From Scleromatobacter humisilvae (GTDB lineage Bacteria; Pseudomonadota; Gammaproteobacteria; Burkholderiales; Burkholderiaceae_C): DNA of 64,000 nt. Under the pieces are notes generated by a model, which had not been told where the DNA came from, did not search any database, and was given only the letters and a program-made list of their open reading frames with translations. Of this stretch, positions 14,659 to 21,747 are shown in pieces. Every line of letters starts with the position of its first letter. The first letter of the stretch is position 1. Where the stretch lies: contig NZ_JAJLJH010000011.1 in assembly GCF_023231945.1 (NCBI RefSeq), positions 62,001 to 126,000 on the forward strand. The letters are read 5' to 3'. A program made the translations under genes and the position numbers.

Positions 14659-16370
14659 GGCTGCGCTTGGCAGAGCACCCCGGAGCGGTGAGTATTCGGA
14701 TCGGTGACCGTGACAGTGAGCACGTGCGTCGCCGCCACACCCGGTGCAGAGGTAAGGTTGTACGGGCTGTTCTTGAACGGCAGGTCGCCCGCGCTCGGCG
14801 CCGCATCGACAAGCGCCGCCGGGTAAGGCAGGTTGCCCGACGTCGACGCCTTGCCCTCGGTGCCGGAGACCAGGGCGCTGAACGTCAACGTGAAGTCGTC
14901 CCAGCCAGCCACGTTCTGGCCATACTGCAGGTTGAAGTAGGCCAGGCCGAACGAATCGGTGGTGTCGCTGCCGACGGACTGCGGGGTGATCGCTGCATCG
15001 GCGGCGTAGGGCTCGATCTTCCCGGAGTTGTTCTGGTCTTCCTTTTGGCCGTTGGAATAGGTCTCCAGCACGGCGTTGCGGTTGATGTCCTCGTTGTCGC
15101 AGACGTTGACGGTGTTCAAGCCCCAGGACGTACCAAACGGCACCCAGTTGCCGCGATAGTAGCGCGGCAGGTCGACGGAACCGGTGACCAGCACGCCCTT
15201 GATCGGCTGACCGACCGAGTCGACGACCTGCACCGTGTAGGGGGCGTTGTAGACCAGCTTGTTGTCGTCCGGCGTGATCTTGCCGTTGGTGAAGATCGAG
15301 ATGCTGACGCCGTTCTGCGCCACGGTGACGTTCGCCGTCGCGGCGTTCGGGCAGGTGCCGGCTGCGAAGTCGGTCTCGCTCCAGCAGGCACGGATCGTCA
15401 GCTGCTGGTTGCCGCTGCCACGGGCGCCCGGCGTGTAGGTCGTCTGCGCCACGCCGTTGGCGTCGGTGTAGACGTAGCCCCCGCTCGAAGTGAGCGCGCC
15501 GCCGATGCCGTTGGGATCGCCATTCAGATCGAAGCGCACGCGGACGTACTGGATCGGGCTGTTGCCGGCGCCCAGGAACAGGCCACGCACGTTCACGGAG
15601 TTGACGGTCGAGCCGGCCGTGTTGACCGCGACGGTGGCCGGATTGGCGGCCACGGAGGCGGACGTGACGGTCCCCGTCGCGGCGCTCGTCGTACCGGACG
15701 AGGTCGTGATGGGCGTGTCGGTCGTCACGCCCGCGGCCGTGGCGCTGATGTCCACCGAGGCGGTCGACGGCACCGTGTAGCTGTAGGTGTAGGCGCCGTT
15801 CGCGTCGGTGACGCCGTTCGTCGTCGTCCCGCTCATCGTGATGACGATCGGCTCGTTGGCGATGCTCACGTTGTTCTTGTCGGCGAGTGCGTACTGCACG
15901 GTCGCGGTCTGGCCGGGCGTGGCGGAGCCGGCCGTGGCCTGCAACTGCGCGCCGGTGACGGCGACATGGATCGTCTTGGAGATGCTGCCCGACGTCACCA
16001 CCACATCGATGGTGCGGTCGGACTTGTCGCTGCCGATGCTCAGCGTGCCGGTCACCACGCCGGTGCCGGTGGCCGTCGTGGTGCCGCTGGCGCTCACGAT
16101 GGCGTTGCGATCGGGCGTGATGGTCACGGGGATGTTGCCCACCGCGTTACGCGAGGAGTCGACGGCGGTGACCGTGATGGTCGCCGTATCGGCGCCGGTA
16201 TCGGCGATGGACGACTTGTCGACGGAGACGACCAGGTCGGAGGCCGTGGGCGGCGGCGTCGTGCCCGTGCTCTTGGTGGGGCCGCCGCCGGCGCTGCAAG
16301 CACCCAGCAGCGCCGTGGCTGCCAGCGCGATTGCGGTCGTCTTCGAATTCGTCTTACCCTGGAATTTCAT
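14655..16370 (-). CDS. Ig-repeat (Big_1/intimin-like) lipoprotein between pilQ and aroK
   Basis: This 571-residue predicted lipoprotein has a signal peptide ending in lipobox LLGAC (about Cys25) and a Gly/Thr/Pro linker. It then has several bacterial Ig-like repeats with motifs such as ATITVTAVDSSRNAVGNIPVTI, ADKNNVSIANEPIVI and VQVVDSVGQPIKGVLVTGSV. The C-terminal half has calcium-site-like acidic runs (CDNEDINRNAV, DQNNSGKIEP) and two Cys-rich spots. I chose ATG 16370 over an upstream TTG because the signal peptide then starts with MKFQGK. It begins 18 bp after pilQ and overlaps aroK, so it is probably co-transcribed with the type IV pilus genes. Function unknown; a surface or pilus-associated role is inference. 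Confidence 0.8.
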   Translation of the reverse strand: MKFQGKTNSKTTAIALAATALLGACSAGGGPTKSTGTTPPPTASDLVVSVDKSSIADTGADTATITVTAVDSSRNAVGNIPVTITPDRNAIVSASGTTTATGTGVVTGTLSIGSDKSDRTIDVVVTSGSISKTIHVAVTGAQLQATAGSATPGQTATVQYALADKNNVSIANEPIVITMSGTTTNGVTDANGAYTYSYTVPSTASVDISATAAGVTTDTPITTSSGTTSAATGTVTSASVAANPATVAVNTAGSTVNSVNVRGLFLGAGNSPIQYVRVRFDLNGDPNGIGGALTSSGGYVYTDANGVAQTTYTPGARGSGNQQLTIRACWSETDFAAGTCPNAATANVTVAQNGVSISIFTNGKITPDDNKLVYNAPYTVQVVDSVGQPIKGVLVTGSVDLPRYYRGNWVPFGTSWGLNTVNVCDNEDINRNAVLETYSNGQKEDQNNSGKIEPYAADAAITPQSVGSDTTDSFGLAYFNLQYGQNVAGWDDFTLTFSALVSGTEGKASTSGNLPYPAALVDAAPSAGDLPFKNSPYNLTSAPGVAATHVLTVTVTDPNTHRSGVLCQAQP

Positions 16371-16388
16371 GGTCGGGACTCTCAATGC

Positions 16389-18548
16389 TCAATGCGCTGC
16401 CGTGCGATCGGTGATGATGCGCGGCGTGATGAAGATCAGCAGCTCGGTGCGCGTCACCAGCTTCGACGTGTTCTTGAACAGATTGCCCAGGAACGGGATG
16501 TCGCCCAGGAACGGAACCTTGTCCGTCACGTTCTGCTCGTTCTGCTGGAACAGGCCGCCCAGCACCACGGTGCCGCCATTCTCCACTAGGGCCGTGGTCT
16601 TCACGTGCTTGGTGTCGATCGCGAATCCGGCGCTCGTGCTCCGGCCGACGCTGTCCTTGTTGACGTCGACGTCGAGGATCACGTTGCCCTCCGGCGTGAT
16701 CTGCGGCGTGACCTGCAGGCGGATCTGCGCCTTCTGGAACGACACCGAAGTCGCGCCGCTGGACGTCGCCTGCTGGTAGGGCAGTTCCTCGCCGGCTTCG
16801 ACGACGGCCTGCACCTGGTCGGCCGTGATGACGCGCGGGCTGGAGATGATGCGTCCCGTGCCGTCTTCCTCGAGCGCCGACAGTTCGAGGTTCAGGAAGC
16901 GGCTGGCGCTGGCGCTGAACAACGACAGGGCGAACGAGGCCGCCGTCGCGGTGCTGCTGACCACGCCGGCCGGCGCCGGGAAGTTGACGAACTGCCCGTC
17001 GGTCAGCGGGAAGGTGGTGGCCACGGTCTGCCCGGTCTCGGTGGCGACGGCGTTGTAGTTGCCGCCCACGCCCACGTACTGGCTGCCGCCGACGTGGAAC
17101 GCGTTCGAGGTCGTGCCCAGCTTGACACCCAGCGCGCGACCGAAGTTGTCGCTGGCCTCGACGATGCGGGCCTCGATCATCACCTGGCGCTGCGCGACGT
17201 CGATGCGCGCGATCAACGCCTGGATCTCCTCGAGCTTGGCCGGGATGTCGGTGACGAACAGCTGGTTGGTGCGCGATTCCGCAATCACGGAGCCGCGAAT
17301 CGACAGCATCCGCGTACCGCCGCTCGCACCGGCACCGGTCAGGCCGTTGGCCACTTCGATCGCCTTCGTGTAATTCAGCTGGAAGGCCTGCATGTGCATC
17401 GGCTCCAGGTCGGCGATCTTCTTCTTCGCCTCGAGGTCGACCTGCTCCTTCGCCGCCAGCTCGTCCTTCGGGGCGATGAGCAGCACGTTGCCTGAGCGAC
17501 GCTTGTCCAGGCCCTTGCTCTGCAGAATGATGTCGAGCGCCTGATCCCAGGGCACGTCCTTCAGCCGAAGCGTGACGGTGCCGGTGACGGAGTCGCTGGT
17601 GACGACGTTGAAGTCGCTGAAGTCGGCAATGATCTGCAGCAGCGCGCGGATCTCGATGCTCTGGAAGTTCAGCGACAGGCGCTGGCCCGTGTAGCCCTGG
17701 CCCGGAACCAGCTTGTTCGGGTCGTTCTTGGCAGGCCGCACCTCGAGCACGAACTGGTTGTCGGTCTGGTAGGCACTGTGCTCCCAGGCACCGGTCGGCG
17801 TGACGACCATGTGCACGTGGTCGCCCGCTTGCGTGGTGGTGACCGTCTGCACCGGGGTGCCGAAGTCGCTCACGTCCAGGCGGCGGCGCAGGCGGTCCGG
17901 CGCGGAGGAGCGCAGGAAATCGACGACCAGGTCCTTGCCCTGCTGCTTCAGGTCGACGCCCACTTGCGTGCTGGCCAGGTTGACGACGATGCGGCCAGCG
18001 CCGTCCGCGCCGCGGCGGAAATCGATGTCGCGCAGGGGGAGGACGTCGGCGTTCTGGCTGTTGGCGAAGTGCGTGTCGGACGACGTGGTCGTCGTCGTGG
18101 TCGTGGTGGTCGACGTGCTGGCCGCGGCAGGCGCGGCACCGGTGTCGAGCGAGATCAGCAGCGAATTGCCCTGGATCTCGGCGCGGTAGCTCGAAGGCAC
18201 CTTCAGGTTGAGGACGAGGCGCGTGCGGTCACCGGAGCTGGCCACGCTCACCGAGCGGACGTTGCCCTGGTTGACCTCGATGCTCGACTTGCCCGACGAG
18301 TTCGTCACGCCAGGCAGGTCGATCGCGACGCGCGGAGGCGCCTGCACGACGAAGCCCGCCGGCACCGCCTTCAGCGGCTCGCTCAGCTCGACGCGAACCA
18401 CGTCCGTGCCGCCCTGCTGCAATCCCGTGACCGACGTGATCCTGGGCTCCGCCCACGACGCCATCGGAAACGCCAATCCCAACGCCAAAACGAGCGCTGC
18501 TCCCGCGGTCCAACTCCGCATAGTCCGATTCTCCTGACTGCTGTTCAT
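16389..18548 (-). CDS. pilQ: Type IV pilus secretin PilQ
   Basis: PilQ forms the outer-membrane channel through which the type IV pilus passes. The 719-residue protein has a signal peptide, two AMIN-type domains, a Thr-rich linker (nine consecutive Thr) and an STN/N0 domain (LSLNFQSIEIRALLQIIADF). Secretin N-domains and the secretin core follow (ISSPRVITADQVQAVVEAGEELPYQ, VENGGTVVLGGLF, VPFLGDIPFLGNLFKN, ELLIFITPRII). I start at ATG 18548, which overlaps the pilP stop (ATGA) and has AGGAG upstream; a second Met at 18521 is possible. Confidence 0.96.
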   Translation of the reverse strand: MNSSQENRTMRSWTAGAALVLALGLAFPMASWAEPRITSVTGLQQGGTDVVRVELSEPLKAVPAGFVVQAPPRVAIDLPGVTNSSGKSSIEVNQGNVRSVSVASSGDRTRLVLNLKVPSSYRAEIQGNSLLISLDTGAAPAAASTSTTTTTTTTTSSDTHFANSQNADVLPLRDIDFRRGADGAGRIVVNLASTQVGVDLKQQGKDLVVDFLRSSAPDRLRRRLDVSDFGTPVQTVTTTQAGDHVHMVVTPTGAWEHSAYQTDNQFVLEVRPAKNDPNKLVPGQGYTGQRLSLNFQSIEIRALLQIIADFSDFNVVTSDSVTGTVTLRLKDVPWDQALDIILQSKGLDKRRSGNVLLIAPKDELAAKEQVDLEAKKKIADLEPMHMQAFQLNYTKAIEVANGLTGAGASGGTRMLSIRGSVIAESRTNQLFVTDIPAKLEEIQALIARIDVAQRQVMIEARIVEASDNFGRALGVKLGTTSNAFHVGGSQYVGVGGNYNAVATETGQTVATTFPLTDGQFVNFPAPAGVVSSTATAASFALSLFSASASRFLNLELSALEEDGTGRIISSPRVITADQVQAVVEAGEELPYQQATSSGATSVSFQKAQIRLQVTPQITPEGNVILDVDVNKDSVGRSTSAGFAIDTKHVKTTALVENGGTVVLGGLFQQNEQNVTDKVPFLGDIPFLGNLFKNTSKLVTRTELLIFITPRIITDRTAAH

Positions 18549-19078
18549 CGCGCCTTCTCCTGAATCTGGAGGGTGCTGGTGCGCTCTATCCATTCACCCG
18601 TGGGGTCTTGCACGGTTTCCCGCAAGGTAATCTGTGAGTCCGTGATGGCGGTGATCTGGCCGTAGTTCTGTCCGATCCAGTCACCGACCTTCACGTCGTG
18701 AAGGCGGCTCTCCACCATGATCAGCGCGTGCGCCTTGCCGCCCTGCTGGAGGGAACCGACCATGGACATGCTGTCGAGCGGATACGACTCCAGCTCCTGC
18801 GTCGCATGTGCCTTGGCCGCGGCCAGCAACGCGCTTCCCTTGCCGTTGGTCGGGCCGCCCACCGGAATGAGCTTCTGCGTGCCGAACGGCTCGACGCCGG
18901 TCACGCCGAGGTAGGCCTGCGGGTCGAACTTCTTCGGCGGGAAGATCGGAGCGATGCTCGGCTTGATTTCCTTGTGCTGCTGTTCCATCCACTGGATCAG
19001 CTCGTCGTTGTCGGCGGTGCACGCACCGAGCGCGGACAACATCAGCGCACCCGCCGTGATGCAGAGTAGACGGTTCAT
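18545..19078 (-). CDS. pilP: Type IV pilus inner-membrane lipoprotein PilP
   Basis: PilP is a lipoprotein that links the PilM-N-O inner-membrane platform to the PilQ secretin. The 177-residue product has lipobox LGAC (Cys20) and the unstructured N-terminal region that binds PilN/O. Its C-terminal beta domain contains GGKAHALIMVESRLHDVKVGDWIGQNYG. It starts at ATG 19078, overlapping the pilO stop as ATGA, and overlaps pilQ the same way. Confidence 0.94.
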   Translation of the reverse strand: MNRLLCITAGALMLSALGACTADNDELIQWMEQQHKEIKPSIAPIFPPKKFDPQAYLGVTGVEPFGTQKLIPVGGPTNGKGSALLAAAKAHATQELESYPLDSMSMVGSLQQGGKAHALIMVESRLHDVKVGDWIGQNYGQITAITDSQITLRETVQDPTGEWIERTSTLQIQEKAR

Positions 19079-19761
19079 TTCTTGTCCTTGCCCGGGCCCG
19101 CCGCCTTGCGGGCCTCGACGACTTCCGTCGGATCCAGGTAGCGATAGGTGCGCGCCAGCGCTTCCATCGACAGGCCGCCCCCGGTCGACTTCGGATCGGG
19201 GCTGATCGAGAGGTTGTGCAGGGTCACGATGCGCGACAACGCCGCGATGTCGGCCGCGAAGGCGCCGATGTCGTGGAAACGCCCGGTCACACGGATCGCG
19301 ATCGGGAGCTCGGCGTAGTACTCCTTGGTCTCGGTCTGGCCCGGAATGAACTGGTCGATCACCAAGCCCCGGCCGACGCCGGCCTGGTTGATGTCGGTCA
19401 GCAGGGCGTCCATCTCGGCCTTGCCCGGCAACTGCTTCTCGAGCTGCGTGACGTAGGTCTGAACCTCTTCCTTCTGCTTCTTGAGCGCGTCGAGGTTGAT
19501 GGCCTGCGCCAGCTTGGTCTTGTATTCGGCCTTGAGCGTGGGCTCCTTGTCGCGCGCCGCCTGCAGGTCGTCGGCCTGGGAGCTCAGCCCCAGGAACCAT
19601 CCCGCGACGACCACGATGATGGTCACGCCCGTCCACACGGTCAGGCGCGGCAGGAACGGCCACTGGCCCGGCTGGTTGGGGTTCAGATCCCGGAACTGCC
19701 CGAGTCCGCCCCGCATTGCGGCGAGGAAATCCGCGCCTCGGTCTTTTGCCTGAGTAGCCAT
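19075..19761 (-). CDS. pilO: Type IV pilus assembly protein PilO
   Basis: PilO pairs with PilN in the inner-membrane alignment complex. The 228-residue protein has a cytoplasmic N-terminus, one transmembrane helix (VWTGVTIIVVVAGWFLGL), a coiled-coil segment (about residues 65-115, with KKQKEEVQTYVTQLEKQLP) and a ferredoxin-like periplasmic domain. That domain includes GLVIDQFIPGQTETKEYYAEL and VTGRFHDIGAFAADIA. The start is ATG 19761, two bases after the pilN stop. Confidence 0.94.
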   Translation of the reverse strand: MATQAKDRGADFLAAMRGGLGQFRDLNPNQPGQWPFLPRLTVWTGVTIIVVVAGWFLGLSSQADDLQAARDKEPTLKAEYKTKLAQAINLDALKKQKEEVQTYVTQLEKQLPGKAEMDALLTDINQAGVGRGLVIDQFIPGQTETKEYYAELPIAIRVTGRFHDIGAFAADIAALSRIVTLHNLSISPDPKSTGGGLSMEALARTYRYLDPTEVVEARKAAGPGKDKK

Positions 19762-19763
19762 GC

Positions 19764-20414
19764 TTACCTCGTCGCCGTCGAAGCGGCCGAAGCCGCGGCG
19801 GCCACACCGGATGCCGCCCCGGCGACGCCGCTGGCAGCCGATCCCGGCGCGGGCGGACGCTTCAGCGTCACGCCCATGATGAATGCGAACATCCGGCGCT
19901 GGTCGCGGCTTCCCGCCACCTGCATCGTCTGCGCGCGGATCTCGACCAGCTGCGGCTTCTCGAGCCACGGCGAATTGCTGGCCGTGTTGCGCAGGAATTC
20001 GGAGATGCGTTCGTTGGTCTGGGCCACGCCGGTGATCGCCACCTGCTGGCCGCCCTGCTTGACGCTCGTCAGGTACACGCCCTCGGGCGTCTGCTTGACG
20101 AGTTCGTTGAGCAGGTAGACTGGCATGTTGCGGTCGGCCTGCAGGTCCTCGACGGCCTTCTGGCGCGCCTTCAGGGCCTCGATCTCGGTCTTCAGCGTCG
20201 CGACGTCGGCGATCTGCGCGTCGAGGCGCTTGATCTCGCTCGAGAGGAACTGGTTGTGTTCTTCCTGCGTGTTGATCTGCGAATTGACGATGGTGTACCA
20301 GCCGCCCACGATCGCCGCACCCACCACGACGGCCATGCCGATGCCGGCGAAGAACGCCTGTTTGCGTTGCTGGCGCCGCGCTTCGCGGTGCGGCAACAGG
20401 TTGATCAGAATCAC
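19764..20414 (-). CDS. pilN: Type IV pilus assembly protein PilN
   Basis: PilN binds PilM through its N-terminal INLLPHRE motif, which is present here as the first residues (ILINLLPHREARRQQRK). One transmembrane helix and a coiled coil follow. The conserved YLLNELVKQTPEGVYLTSVKQGG region and an Ala/Ser-rich tail come after. The start is GTG 20414 because it overlaps the pilM stop (GTGA) and puts INLLPHRE at the very N-terminus as in homologues. The product is 216 residues. Confidence 0.94.
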   Translation of the reverse strand: MILINLLPHREARRQQRKQAFFAGIGMAVVVGAAIVGGWYTIVNSQINTQEEHNQFLSSEIKRLDAQIADVATLKTEIEALKARQKAVEDLQADRNMPVYLLNELVKQTPEGVYLTSVKQGGQQVAITGVAQTNERISEFLRNTASNSPWLEKPQLVEIRAQTMQVAGSRDQRRMFAFIMGVTLKRPPAPGSAASGVAGAASGVAAAASAASTATR

Positions 20415-21490
20415 TGCACGAACCTCCGCATCGCCAGCCCGCAAGCGGTCAGGTACGACGGCGCTTCGCGCCGCAGCTTGCCTTCACGCACGGCGCTTCC
20501 CAATTTCATGTTTTCGAACGGATTGACGACGCGGCAAGCGAAGCCGGTGACTTCCTTGACCCGCTCACGCAAGCCCGACAGCGACGCGGTGCCGCCGGCC
20601 AGCATCACATAGTCGACCTTGTGGTGCGGCGTGCTGGTGAAGAAGTACTGCAGCGCGCGCCCGATCTCGTGGGCCAGGCTGTCGACAAAGGGCATCAGCA
20701 GCGTGGATTCGAAGTCCTCGGGCAGGTCGCCCGCGAGCTTCTTCTGTTCGGCTTCCTCGAACGAGAAGCCGTACTGGCGCGAGATCAGCTGCGTGAGCTG
20801 CGCGCCGCCAAAGGTCTGGTCGCGGTCGTAGAGCATCTCATCGCCGCGCAGCACCTTCAGGCCGGCGGTGTCGGCGCCAATCTCGAACAGCGCGACCAGC
20901 ATGTCCTTGCCCTGCTCGGGCAGGCTGGAGATGACGCGGCCCATGGCCAGGCGCGACGCGTGGGACTCGATGTCGAGCACGACGGGCTTCAGGCCGGCCG
21001 CCTCGGCCAGGCCCTGGCGATCCTGCACGCGATCCTTGCGCGACGCGGCGATCAGGACGTCGACGTCGCCGACCGAGGTCGCGCTCGGGCCGATGACGCA
21101 GAAGTCGAGGCTCACCTCGTCCAGCGAGAACGGGATGTACTGATGAGCTTCGGACTCGACCTGGATCTCCATTTCGGTCTCGCGGAGACCGGCGGGCAGT
21201 ACGATGCGCTTGGTGATGACGGCCGACTGCGGCATCGCCATGACCACGTCACGCGTCTTGGCGCCGCTCTTGGCGACCAGGCGGCGCACGGCGTCGGCCA
21301 CTTCCTCGAATTTCTCGATCTGGCCGTCGGCGATCCAGCCCTTCTCGAACGGCTCGCTCGCGAAACGCTCGAGTACCAAGTCCCCGGAAGGGGTCTGACC
21401 CAGCTCCACCAGCTTGGCGCTGGACGAGCTGACATCCAGTCCGATCATCGGTGGATGCTTGCGACCGAAAATGCTATCGAGAATTGACAC
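20411..21490 (-). CDS. pilM: Type IV pilus assembly ATPase-like protein PilM
   Basis: PilM is a cytoplasmic actin/FtsA-like protein and the first gene of pilMNOPQ. The 359-residue product has the phosphate-1 motif IGLDVSSSSAKLVEL, SILDSIFGRK at the N-terminus as in other PilM proteins, VLDIESHASRLAMGRVI, and the adenosine motif VMLAGGTASLSGL. The start is GTG 21490 with CGGAG upstream. It is transcribed divergently from mrcA. Confidence 0.95.
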   Translation of the reverse strand: MSILDSIFGRKHPPMIGLDVSSSSAKLVELGQTPSGDLVLERFASEPFEKGWIADGQIEKFEEVADAVRRLVAKSGAKTRDVVMAMPQSAVITKRIVLPAGLRETEMEIQVESEAHQYIPFSLDEVSLDFCVIGPSATSVGDVDVLIAASRKDRVQDRQGLAEAAGLKPVVLDIESHASRLAMGRVISSLPEQGKDMLVALFEIGADTAGLKVLRGDEMLYDRDQTFGGAQLTQLISRQYGFSFEEAEQKKLAGDLPEDFESTLLMPFVDSLAHEIGRALQYFFTSTPHHKVDYVMLAGGTASLSGLRERVKEVTGFACRVVNPFENMKLGSAVREGKLRREAPSYLTACGLAMRRFVQ

Positions 21491-21529
21491 GAGTGCATGC
21501 TCCGACAGCGCTCGAATGCGAGCGCCGGG

Positions 21530-21557
21530 TTGATATTTGCGGCAATCCTATCAGCAA
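21530..21557 (-). promoter_or_regulatory. Candidate pilMNOPQ promoter
   Basis: On the minus strand TTGCTG and TATCAA are separated by 16 bp, with the -10 about 40 bp upstream of the pilM GTG. The strip 21491-21747 is visibly more AT-rich than its neighbours and must hold the promoters of both divergent units. Confidence 0.4.
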
Positions 21558-21588
21558 GAACGACAGGAAAACAAAGTTAGTGTGCGGG

Positions 21589-21611
21589 AATGCCCGCCTT
21601 TTCCGGGCATT
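21589..21611. repeat. 8-bp-stem hairpin in the pilM/mrcA intergenic region
   Basis: AATGCCCG at 21589-21596 and CGGGCATT at 21604-21611 are exact inverted repeats with a 7-nt loop. The hairpin lies between the two divergent promoters. It may be a regulator site or an RNA structure in a longer pilM leader. Confidence 0.5.
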
Positions 21612-21693
21612 TGGTCACCATAAGACAGGGTGGGTAACTGCCTAGTGATCTCATATCCGCGATTTGGTGGACTTCGACGGCACCGCAGGCGGC

Positions 21694-21721
21694 TTAAGCG
21701 AGACTTGTCGGTTTCTATAAT
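21694..21721 (+). promoter_or_regulatory. Candidate mrcA promoter
   Basis: A perfect TATAAT at 21716-21721 is preceded, after 16 bp, by TTAAGC. The predicted start site leaves a leader of about 20 nt to the mrcA ATG, with no strong ribosome binding site visible. Confidence 0.6.
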
Positions 21722-21747
21722 CGTCGCTTACATCCCGGCCTACATTC

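Noticed and set aside
18082-18115. GTCGTC-like triplet run
   Set aside because: It encodes the Thr-rich linker inside PilQ between the AMIN and STN domains, not an intergenic repeat.
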